NCBI GenBank assembly: GCA_028699175.1
Contig: JAQVVC010000002.1
Coordinates: 6,731-46,235, forward strand
Source: Bacilli bacterium
GTDB taxonomy: Bacteria > Bacillota_I > Bacilli_A > RF39 > UBA660
Direction: 5' to 3'
DNA length: 39,505 nt
Positions 32,896-39,505 of this stretch are shown here, one piece after another (within the stretch, counting starts at the first letter, position 1; each line of letters starts with the position of its first letter). A program made the translations under genes and the position numbers. Below the pieces are notes generated by a model, which was not told the origin of the DNA, searched no databases, and was given only the letters and a program-made list of their open reading frames with translations.

Positions 32896-33124
32896 CTCTT
32901 TTCATTTTTTTATTTTAAATCGGTTTCCGGTATTATTATATATTAATGTAAATATAATAGTGCAAAAAAACAATATCATACCTAAGAAAACTTATTACAA
33001 ATAAAAACATTACTTGCCTATAAATTTATATAGAGAAATTTTATCATATTCAGCTTTTTTTTAAGCTATTATAACCAAATATTAAATAAACCCTTTTCCT
33101 TAATCACCTTATATAATTATATCA
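32896..33124. other. AT-rich spacer between topA and the 387-aa gene
   Basis: About 230 nt with no frame that I can support on either strand. On the minus strand it contains an AAGGTGATTAAGG stretch preceded by TATAATTATATAA (about 33100-33125), which looks like one of this genome's compact promoter-ribosome-site modules, but no ATG follows; a GTG frame of 12 codons is too short to call. It should hold the promoter of the 387-aa gene. Confidence 0.4.
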
Positions 33125-33156
33125 AAAAAATAATAGTTATTATACTATTATTTTTT
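33124..33156 (-). terminator. Terminator of the rbgA-rnhB-LtaS-topA operon
   Basis: AAAAAATAATAGT (33125-33137) pairs with ACTATTATTTTTT (33144-33156) around a six-nt loop. On the minus strand a T-run follows. The topA stop codon (33148-33150) is within the hairpin. Confidence 0.75.
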
Positions 33157-35169
33157 ATAATTACAGGAACTACATTTTATGATTTTACCTTTTTCAACCA
33201 TTAAACTTGAACATTCTGGACATTTATCTCCAGTTGGTTTATCCCATAATGCAAATTTACAATTTGGATAGTTACTGCATCCATAAAATAATTTTCCTTT
33301 TCTTGTAGGTTTTTGGATAATATCATTATTACATTCTGGACATTTACCAACAATTATTTTTTCTTTTTCTTCTTTTTTAATATATCTACAAGTAGGATAA
33401 TTACTACAAGCAGTAAATTCTCCATATCTACCTTTTCTTATTACTAAATCACTATTACAATCAGGGCATTTTTCACCAGTAAGTAATGGGGCTTTTTTTT
33501 CCATTTCAGCAAATGCTTTATCTACTAAAGGCTCAAATTTATTATAAAAATCAGTTAATACTTTAATGTGGTCTATTTTATTATCAGCAATTTTATCTAA
33601 ATCATTTTCCATATTAGCTGTATATTCAATATTAATAATATTTTGAAAGTATTCTTGTAATTTATCAGTTGTTTCGATCCCTGTTTCGGTAGGATGAAAT
33701 TTTTTATCAATTACGCTTACATAATCCCTAGCTTTAATAGTTTCCATTATTTTTGAATATGTACTAGGCCTTCCAATACCTAATGCTTCTAATTCTTTAA
33801 TTAAAGTTGATTCAGTATACCTTGCAGCTGGTTTAGTAAAATGTTGAGAAGGGAGGATATCATTTGCGATTAAAATATTAGTTTTATAATTACTAAAATC
33901 AGGTAAAATAACATCCTCATTATTAACATATTTACCATAAACTTTTAAGTAACCATCAAAGGTTAATATACTACCTGTACTTTTAAAAGTATAACCATTA
34001 TTTTCTAATATTAAAGTTGTTGCTAAAGTTTTAGCATCAGACATTAATGAAGCTAAAGCTCGATAATAGATTATACTATATATTTTATATTCATCATTTG
34101 ATAAATAGTCTTTTATTGATTCGGGTGTTCTTTCAATAGATGTAGGCCTTATTGCTTCATGAGCATCTTGAACTTTATTTTTACTTTTATTTGTTTTTAC
34201 ATAGCCAATATAATTATCGCCATATTTTTTCTTAATATATTTATATGTATCGTCAATAAACCCAGGAGAAAGACGAGTAGAATCGGTACGCATATAGGTA
34301 ATTAAACCAACTGTTTCGGTTCCTATGTTAACACTCTCATATAATTTTTGCGCAATTTTCATAGTTTTACTTGATCCAAAATTTAATCTATTAGCGCATG
34401 TTTGTTGTAGAGTTGATGTTGTAAAAGGCATTACGCCTTTTTTAGTTTTTTCTTTTTGTTCTATATTTTCAATAACAAATGATTTAGAAAGTTTATTTAA
34501 AATTTCATTTGCTTCTGCCTCACCAGTTATTTTAATTTTTTTACCACGGTATTTTTCTAAAATACTTTCAAAGTCTTTAAATTGAGCGGTAATATTCCAG
34601 TATTCTTCCGGAATAAATGCTTCTATTTCTCTTTCTCTATCAACTATTAATTTAAGAGCAACACTTTGAACTCTTCCTGCTGATTTTCCACCTGTTTTAG
34701 ATTGCATTAATTTAGATAATCTAAAACCGATAATTCGGTCAAGCATTCTTCTTGTTTCTTGACTTTTAACTAAATCATTATTTATTTTAATAGGATTTTT
34801 AAAAGCTTTTAATACCGCATCTTTAGTTATTTCATTAAATATGACTCTTTCATAAATTTCATCGTTTAATTCTAAAGAATCATATAAATGCCAACTAATA
34901 GCTTCTCCCTCTCTATCTGGATCAGTAGCTAAATAGACATAATTAGAATTTAATACATCTTTTTTTAATTCTTTAATAACTGCATTTTTACCTTTAGCTG
35001 GTTTATAATTGGGTTTAAAATTATTCTCAATATCAATTCCTAGACCATATTTACCAGTAGTAGCTAAATCTCTAATATGACCTTTACTAGAAACTACTTT
35101 ATAGTCTTTTCCTAAATATTTTTCGATTGTTTTAGTTTTAGATGGTGATTCTACAATTACTAGTTTCAT
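33148..35169 (-). CDS. topA: DNA topoisomerase I
   Basis: 673 residues. TopA relaxes negative supercoils through a Tyr-DNA link. The TOPRIM domain starts MKLVIVESPSKTKTIEKYLG and includes LATDPDREGEAISWHL; the active Tyr is in GLITYMRTDSTRLS near 290; the gate region SAGRVQSVALKLIVDREREI and RPSTYS are present. The C-terminus has three four-Cys zinc ribbons (CPDC...CSNYPTC near 567-594, CPEC...CSNYPNC near 611-640, CPEC...CSSC near 650-670). The start has AGGAGGAAAA. It follows the LtaS-like gene by 12 nt, so it is in the rbgA-rnhB operon; in B. subtilis topA lies farther along from the same two genes. Confidence 0.97.
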   Translation of the reverse strand: MKLVIVESPSKTKTIEKYLGKDYKVVSSKGHIRDLATTGKYGLGIDIENNFKPNYKPAKGKNAVIKELKKDVLNSNYVYLATDPDREGEAISWHLYDSLELNDEIYERVIFNEITKDAVLKAFKNPIKINNDLVKSQETRRMLDRIIGFRLSKLMQSKTGGKSAGRVQSVALKLIVDREREIEAFIPEEYWNITAQFKDFESILEKYRGKKIKITGEAEANEILNKLSKSFVIENIEQKEKTKKGVMPFTTSTLQQTCANRLNFGSSKTMKIAQKLYESVNIGTETVGLITYMRTDSTRLSPGFIDDTYKYIKKKYGDNYIGYVKTNKSKNKVQDAHEAIRPTSIERTPESIKDYLSNDEYKIYSIIYYRALASLMSDAKTLATTLILENNGYTFKSTGSILTFDGYLKVYGKYVNNEDVILPDFSNYKTNILIANDILPSQHFTKPAARYTESTLIKELEALGIGRPSTYSKIMETIKARDYVSVIDKKFHPTETGIETTDKLQEYFQNIINIEYTANMENDLDKIADNKIDHIKVLTDFYNKFEPLVDKAFAEMEKKAPLLTGEKCPDCNSDLVIRKGRYGEFTACSNYPTCRYIKKEEKEKIIVGKCPECNNDIIQKPTRKGKLFYGCSNYPNCKFALWDKPTGDKCPECSSLMVEKGKIIKCSSCNYKK

Positions 35170-35181
35170 TAAATTTTCCTC

Positions 35182-37242
35182 CTATTCTTCAATTACTGGT
35201 TCTAAAGTTTCTTCTATTTTCGGATATATTTTTAGTCCATTTTCTAAATAATTAAAATAATTGTTTTTAATAGCAAGTGAACTCATTTTTTGTTTTAAAT
35301 TTATTTCATAATTTATTTGAATTAATTCTTCATTATTATATGTAAAATCATTATTTATAGAATTAATAAATTTACTATTAGTGCTACTATAAAAACCATT
35401 TTTATTTTGCCATGAACCATCAGCAAATATTACTCGATCATCATAATCACTAAAAATATCATTTCCTAAATAAAGACGAGGATCATAATTCATATTAAAA
35501 AAATTAAGAATCGTAGGTGCTAAATCTATTAAAGAAGTATATTTATATATTTGCTCAGCTTCTTTTTCAGAATTATAAATTATAAGTGGGGTTCTGTCAA
35601 CTTCATTATTAATTAATTCATAGTTCATTATTTCATCTAAATATTTATTACTAATACCATAAGGATAATGATCTCCGAATAAAACTATTACTGTATCATT
35701 TAGTTTACCGCTTTCTTCTAATTTTTGCATTAGTAAACCAATAGCTGCATCTAGTTCAAGCAATTTTGATAAATATCTTTTAATTGGTTTACTATAATTA
35801 TATTGAGTAAGTCGATCTAAATTTTTATTTCCATATTCACTGTCTACTGAATATGGTTGATGAGAAGTTACTGATATTAAGAAAGCCATAAATTTATCTT
35901 CATTAATAAAATATGGTACTGATTTTTCTATTAAATCAACATCACTAGGCCATTCTTTATATAATGAACTCCATTTTATACTTAAATCTGGTGCATTACG
36001 ATATATTTGACTTCCCATATTTGCATGTATTATTCTTCTTGAATAATAAAATTCAGCATAATCATGATAACTACTAGTAGAATATCCTATATTATTAAAA
36101 TGATTAAACAAAGATTGATAATAAGTATTTCTTTTATAGGTATTTGCAGTACAGGTATTATTTATTGTATAAAGACCGGTAATAACCGTCATTTCATTAT
36201 TTCCAGTACTACAACTATTACGCGGTGAATAATTATTTCTAAAACTGATTCCTTCATTATATAATTTATATATATTAGGAAATAATTCTTCATTGATTAA
36301 TATATCATTAGCTGATTCCATAAGAATCATAATTAAATTTTTACCTTCAAAAAGACCTGTATATTCATTTTTAGGAGTAATTTCTCGATTTATAAAATAA
36401 TTGTTTAAATTATTATAATTATTATTAGTTTCATTTAATATTAATTCTTTCCAAGAATAATCATCTATTATTCTTGAATAATCAGTTATATGACTTTTTA
36501 TATCTTCATTTAAATATGTGTAAACATAATCGTTATTATAATTTAATTTAAATATTACACTATTTAAATCAGTTATTCCATAAACTATAACTCCGAATTG
36601 ACATACTGATAAATTAGAGTTTTCAGGATATCTAATTAAAGATAAATTATTTGTAGACTGCAACTCATTTTGCATAAATTTTACCTTTAAAGAATAATAA
36701 TATCCAAAAAATAATATTACAATTATAATTAACACTATAAAATAAGTAAGAATTTTTTGAGATTTTTTTTCAATATAGAATTTAAAATAAACTGTTTTAT
36801 TTAATTTTTTTAGTTTAAGTTTCTTTTCTAAGTACCAATAATAAATAAGTATTAAAATAAATGGTATTAATAATAAATAAGTAGTACTTTTAGCAGCAGT
36901 TAAATATTCTTTAATATAATCTATAACTTTAGTTCCTTGTTCAGCATTTCCAACTCCCATAAAAAATCCCAGATAAAAATAAAGATTTACTTCAACCCAT
37001 GCGTATACAACTATAGTAGTACTTACTAAAGTAGCAATGATTTTTTTAATTAAATTATTTTTGACACTAATAATCAAGCCAATAATTAAAGCAAGTATTA
37101 AAGAACTAAATGATATTCTTAATATCGGCCACCCAATGATATCACTTAAAGTATTGAATCTTACAATAAGTTCGATACTAAATATATATAAAAAGAAAAT
37201 AAATGTATTTTTAAATATTTGTTTTCCTAATTTTTCTTTCAT
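35182..37242 (-). CDS. LtaS-like sulfatase-fold glycerol-phosphate transferase
   Basis: 686 residues. Five N-terminal membrane segments (within about 1-200) precede an extracellular alkaline-phosphatase/sulfatase domain. Catalytic features fit lipoteichoic acid synthases and relatives: Glu in ILMESANDI near 310, the nucleophile Thr in SCSTGNNEM near 346, a HDYAEFYYSRR block, SVTSHQPYS and the metal-site LFGDHYPYG near 550. LtaS builds polyglycerol-phosphate on the outer membrane leaflet from phosphatidylglycerol; some relatives instead modify surface glycans, so the product is not certain. It begins inside the end of rnhB (32-nt overlap) with AAGGTGAT as ribosome site. The presence of gpsA in this window gives the glycerol-phosphate precursor. 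Confidence 0.88.
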   Translation of the reverse strand: MKEKLGKQIFKNTFIFFLYIFSIELIVRFNTLSDIIGWPILRISFSSLILALIIGLIISVKNNLIKKIIATLVSTTIVVYAWVEVNLYFYLGFFMGVGNAEQGTKVIDYIKEYLTAAKSTTYLLLIPFILILIYYWYLEKKLKLKKLNKTVYFKFYIEKKSQKILTYFIVLIIIVILFFGYYYSLKVKFMQNELQSTNNLSLIRYPENSNLSVCQFGVIVYGITDLNSVIFKLNYNNDYVYTYLNEDIKSHITDYSRIIDDYSWKELILNETNNNYNNLNNYFINREITPKNEYTGLFEGKNLIMILMESANDILINEELFPNIYKLYNEGISFRNNYSPRNSCSTGNNEMTVITGLYTINNTCTANTYKRNTYYQSLFNHFNNIGYSTSSYHDYAEFYYSRRIIHANMGSQIYRNAPDLSIKWSSLYKEWPSDVDLIEKSVPYFINEDKFMAFLISVTSHQPYSVDSEYGNKNLDRLTQYNYSKPIKRYLSKLLELDAAIGLLMQKLEESGKLNDTVIVLFGDHYPYGISNKYLDEIMNYELINNEVDRTPLIIYNSEKEAEQIYKYTSLIDLAPTILNFFNMNYDPRLYLGNDIFSDYDDRVIFADGSWQNKNGFYSSTNSKFINSINNDFTYNNEELIQINYEINLKQKMSSLAIKNNYFNYLENGLKIYPKIEETLEPVIEE

Positions 37243-37852
37243 TTATATCACCTTCGTTTATTAAAACATTTATTGGTTTAAATGTAAATCTATAATTGTC
37301 AAGTAATCCGTATTTTTTTATATTTTCCATGTGCATTTTAGTTCCATATCCTTTATGATGTTTAAATCCATATTCTGGAAATTTCAAATCAAGTTTATCC
37401 ATTAATTTATCTCTTGTTACTTTTGCAATAATTGAAGCAGCTGCAATACTTATACTGTTAGCATCTCCTTTAATAATACTAGTGCTTTTTATCTTTAAAT
37501 CTAGTTTAACTGCATCAATTAATATATGTTCTGGAACTATACTTAAATTATTAATAGCTTCAATCATAGCTTTTTTGGTAGCTTCTAATATATTAATTTC
37601 ATCAATAATATTATTTTCAATAATACTAATTCCAATACTTAAAGCATCTCTATTTATAATTTCAAACATTAAATCTCTTTTTTTAGGATTTAATTTTTTG
37701 GAATCATTTATACCTTCATGATAATAATTTTTAGGTAAAATAACTGCAGCTGCAACAACAGGACCAACTAAAGGACCTCTTCCTGCCTCATCAACCCCGG
37801 CTATTAATGTAATGCCTTTATTATTCAATTCTTTTTCATACTCATTTAACAT
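37211..37852 (-). CDS. rnhB: Ribonuclease HII
   Basis: 213 residues. RNase HII nicks RNA-DNA hybrids and starts ribonucleotide excision. The catalytic acids are visible: AGVDEAGRGPLVGPVVAAAV near 18-37 (Asp21, Glu22), DAVKLDL near 116 and the HHKGYGTKMH segment near 164 typical of the family. It starts one nt into the rbgA stop (TAATG), and the rbgA-rnhB pair is conserved in Bacillota. Its last 32 nt are shared with the start of the LtaS-like gene. Confidence 0.95.
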   Translation of the reverse strand: MLNEYEKELNNKGITLIAGVDEAGRGPLVGPVVAAAVILPKNYYHEGINDSKKLNPKKRDLMFEIINRDALSIGISIIENNIIDEINILEATKKAMIEAINNLSIVPEHILIDAVKLDLKIKSTSIIKGDANSISIAAASIIAKVTRDKLMDKLDLKFPEYGFKHHKGYGTKMHMENIKKYGLLDNYRFTFKPINVLINEGDINERKIRKTNI

Positions 37853-38712
37853 TATATTCCTCTATCAAGTGTAATACCTTTAAGATATTCATTTTTAAGA
37901 TCATTAATTACCATATTACTAACCTTTTCAAAATCAATAATATTACCTTTAGTAATTGCTCCTATTTTTCTTCCAATAATACTATATGCATCTTCTATAT
38001 TTGTTTCATCAAAATTATCTAAATTATATCGTTCTTTAAGAATACGAGGATAATATTTATTTAGGGTATTTAAAATATAGATAGCAACTTCATTTATAGG
38101 TAAAACTTCATTTTTGATAGCTGATGTACAAGCTAAATTAAAAGCAATTTCTTCAGACGAAAATTTAGGCCATAAAATACCAGGAGTATCTAGGACTAAA
38201 ATATTATATTTAGTTTTAAGCCAAGAGTTTACTTTCGTAATACCAGGTTTATTTCCAACATTAGCAACCTTTTTACCGGCCATTTTATTAATTAATGTGC
38301 TTTTCCCTACATTAGGTATCCCAACAACTAATGACTTTATTTCTTTCGGTTTTAAGCCTTTTAAAAATCTTTTATAATTAATATCTTTAACTACTTCACT
38401 AGTTAAATCTATTACTTTTTTATAATCATTATTATTATTTAAATTTAATAGTAATACCTTATATCCTTTGTCTTCATAATATTTTACCCATTTATTAGTA
38501 ACTTTAAGATCACATAAATCTTTTTTAGTCATAATTAATATTCTTACTTTATTTTTAATTAATTTATCAATATCAACTATTTTAGAAGAAAAAGGAATTC
38601 GAGCATCAATAAGTTCATATACTATATCGATTATAGGTAATAATTTAGTTATTTCTCTTTTAGTTTTTTCCATATGCCCAGGATACCAATTGATGTTGGT
38701 TTTATTATCCAT
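37852..38712 (-). CDS. rbgA: Ribosome biogenesis GTPase RbgA (YlqF)
   Basis: 286 residues. RbgA helps late assembly of the 50S subunit. It shows the circularly permuted GTPase order: the G4-type TKKDL near 71 comes first, then G1 GIPNVGKSTLINKMAGKK near 118-135, the G2/switch region NKPGITKV and G3 DTPGILWPKF near 160. INWYPGHMEKTKREI at the N-terminus is the RbgA hallmark. A longer reading from TTG/ATG at about 38736-38733 is in frame, but its early codons include the GAGGAGTGAT ribosome site, so ATG 38712 is the start. TGATATAAT lies about 37 nt upstream on the minus strand. Confidence 0.95.
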   Translation of the reverse strand: MDNKTNINWYPGHMEKTKREITKLLPIIDIVYELIDARIPFSSKIVDIDKLIKNKVRILIMTKKDLCDLKVTNKWVKYYEDKGYKVLLLNLNNNNDYKKVIDLTSEVVKDINYKRFLKGLKPKEIKSLVVGIPNVGKSTLINKMAGKKVANVGNKPGITKVNSWLKTKYNILVLDTPGILWPKFSSEEIAFNLACTSAIKNEVLPINEVAIYILNTLNKYYPRILKERYNLDNFDETNIEDAYSIIGRKIGAITKGNIIDFEKVSNMVINDLKNEYLKGITLDRGI

Positions 38713-38800
38713 AATTATCACTCCTCTTAGCATCAAAATCTACAAATTAATTATATCATAATTTATAATATCAATATAGTTATTTGATTTTTTAAATAAA

Positions 38801-38869
38801 TTGACTCAAACCTTATTATTTTGATATATTAAATAAGACATAAATATTTTAAATTTATATTCATATAAT
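38801..38869 (+). promoter_or_regulatory. Promoter candidates for the hemolysin III gene
   Basis: TTGACT 38801-38806, 18 bp, TATATT 38825-38830 is the better complete promoter. A second TATAAT at 38864-38869 without a -35 box could give a leader of about 20 nt. Confidence 0.5.
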
Positions 38870-38896
38870 AAATTTGAAAATATAAGGAGATACATA

Positions 38897-39505
38897 ATGA
38901 AAAGAACAAAAATAAAAGACCGAATATTACCTAATTATACTAAAGGTGAGGAAATAATGAATATGGTTACTCATATAATCGGTGGGGTTATTGGTATTGT
39001 AGCATTAATTTTATGTATTATATTTTCATGTTTACATAAAGATGGTTATGCTTTAGCTGGATCGATAGTATTTGGAATATCGATGATCTTACTTTACACT
39101 ACATCTAGTATATACCATGGATTAAGTCCTAAAAAAAGTACCGCTAAAAAAGTTTTTCAAGTCCTTGATCATTGTACAATTTTTATTCTAATAGCTGGTA
39201 CTTATACGCCAATATTATTAACTGGTATAAGAATTCATTCTCCTGCATTAGCTTGGAGTTTATTTGGAATATTATGGGGAGTTGCCATATTAGGTATTAT
39301 TTTTAATTCTATCGATATAAAAAGATATAAGAAATTTTCAATGATATGTTATTTAGCCATGGGATGGTGTATTATAATTACTGCCAAAGATATTGTTTCA
39401 ATCCTTGGAGTTCCAGCAGTAACTTTATTGTTAGCTGGAGGTATTGCTTATACTATTGGAGCAATATTATATGGTATAGGTAGTAAAAAGAAATATTTTC
39501 ATAGT
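38897..39505 (+). CDS. Hemolysin III family membrane protein (YqfA/PAQR-like), partial
   Basis: The frame starts at ATG 38897 with AAGGAGA six nt upstream and remains open to the right edge (203 codons). It begins MKRTKIKDRILPNYTKGEEI and then NMVTHIIGGVIGIVAL, with further hydrophobic segments containing LYTTSSIYHGL, FQVLDHCTIFILIAGTYTPI and AMGWCII. The His and Ser/Asp positions in these segments (T-H-I-I-G, S-S-I-Y-H, D-H) are the conserved metal-site residues of hemolysin III and PAQR-type proteins. The name is historical; a hydrolase or membrane-homeostasis role is likelier than cell lysis. Only the last few residues should be missing, as family members are about 210-220 residues. Confidence 0.9.
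   Translation, partial: MKRTKIKDRILPNYTKGEEIMNMVTHIIGGVIGIVALILCIIFSCLHKDGYALAGSIVFGISMILLYTTSSIYHGLSPKKSTAKKVFQVLDHCTIFILIAGTYTPILLTGIRIHSPALAWSLFGILWGVAILGIIFNSIDIKRYKKFSMICYLAMGWCIIITAKDIVSILGVPAVTLLLAGGIAYTIGAILYGIGSKKKYFHS

Noticed and set aside
33030..33147. Possible small RNA in the gap upstream of the topA terminator
   Set aside because: Only short A-T pairings (such as AGCTTAAAAAAAAGCT) are seen, with no convincing stem or T-run of its own.

Overview
This window looks like the chromosome of a very AT-rich Bacillota bacterium, most likely a small-genome member of class Bacilli near the Mollicutes/Erysipelotrichales/RF39-type gut lineages. I infer this from gene content: comN, a spoVB-like flippase, a YrzE-type membrane protein, trmK beside sigA, 6S RNA beside tcdA, and rbgA-rnhB. 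The code is standard: TGG is used for Trp and TGA ends genes such as relA. Genes are packed tightly with many 1-32 nt overlaps. I see no insertion sequence, prophage, CRISPR array, tRNA or rRNA, and no gene-free stretch longer than 300 bases.

Left part (1-7372): a spoVB-like flippase (partial, minus) is divergent from comN-relA-dtd. Two small minus-strand genes follow (a YrzE-type membrane protein and a short YigZ/IMPACT protein), then uvrC and an unrecognised 201-aa protein. Centre-left (7373-13886): a T-box leader controls hisS-aspS-gatC-gatA-gatB. Its specifier loop reads AAC (Asn) and its T-box bulge is UGGC, which fits a G73 tRNA and not tRNA-His. The operon therefore seems to sense Asn-tRNA supply, which fits aspS plus gatCAB making Asn-tRNA by transamidation.

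13943-17463 holds an accessory-looking set: an AbiEii-type nucleotidyltransferase, a HerA-type ATPase and an SDR oxidoreductase. Then come a probable 6S RNA and tcdA, convergent with rarA-gpsA. By my recollection of B. subtilis, this whole stretch is an expanded form of the relA-dtd-hisS-aspS-6S RNA-tcdA-rarA neighbourhood.

20561-25462: xerD, a tiny basic Asn/Ser-rich protein, a ZIP transporter, an HTH regulator with a palindrome over its own promoter, mnmA, spoIIM and a 36-aa single-membrane-segment protein. 25476-29517 (minus): dnaG-sigA-trmK-sugar transferase. 29633-31665: an RnfC-RnfD-like pair without the other Rnf genes, preceded by an unrecognised 387-aa gene. 33148-38712 (minus): rbgA-rnhB-LtaS-like-topA. 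The window ends inside a hemolysin III family gene.

Two architectural habits recur. Many genes have a TATAAT box only 14-21 nt before the start codon, with a GGTGAT-type ribosome site beginning near the predicted +1. Convergent genes share one bidirectional terminator with a stop codon inside or beside the hairpin. Several starts below were moved downstream because the longer start lies inside this GTGAT-type ribosome site.
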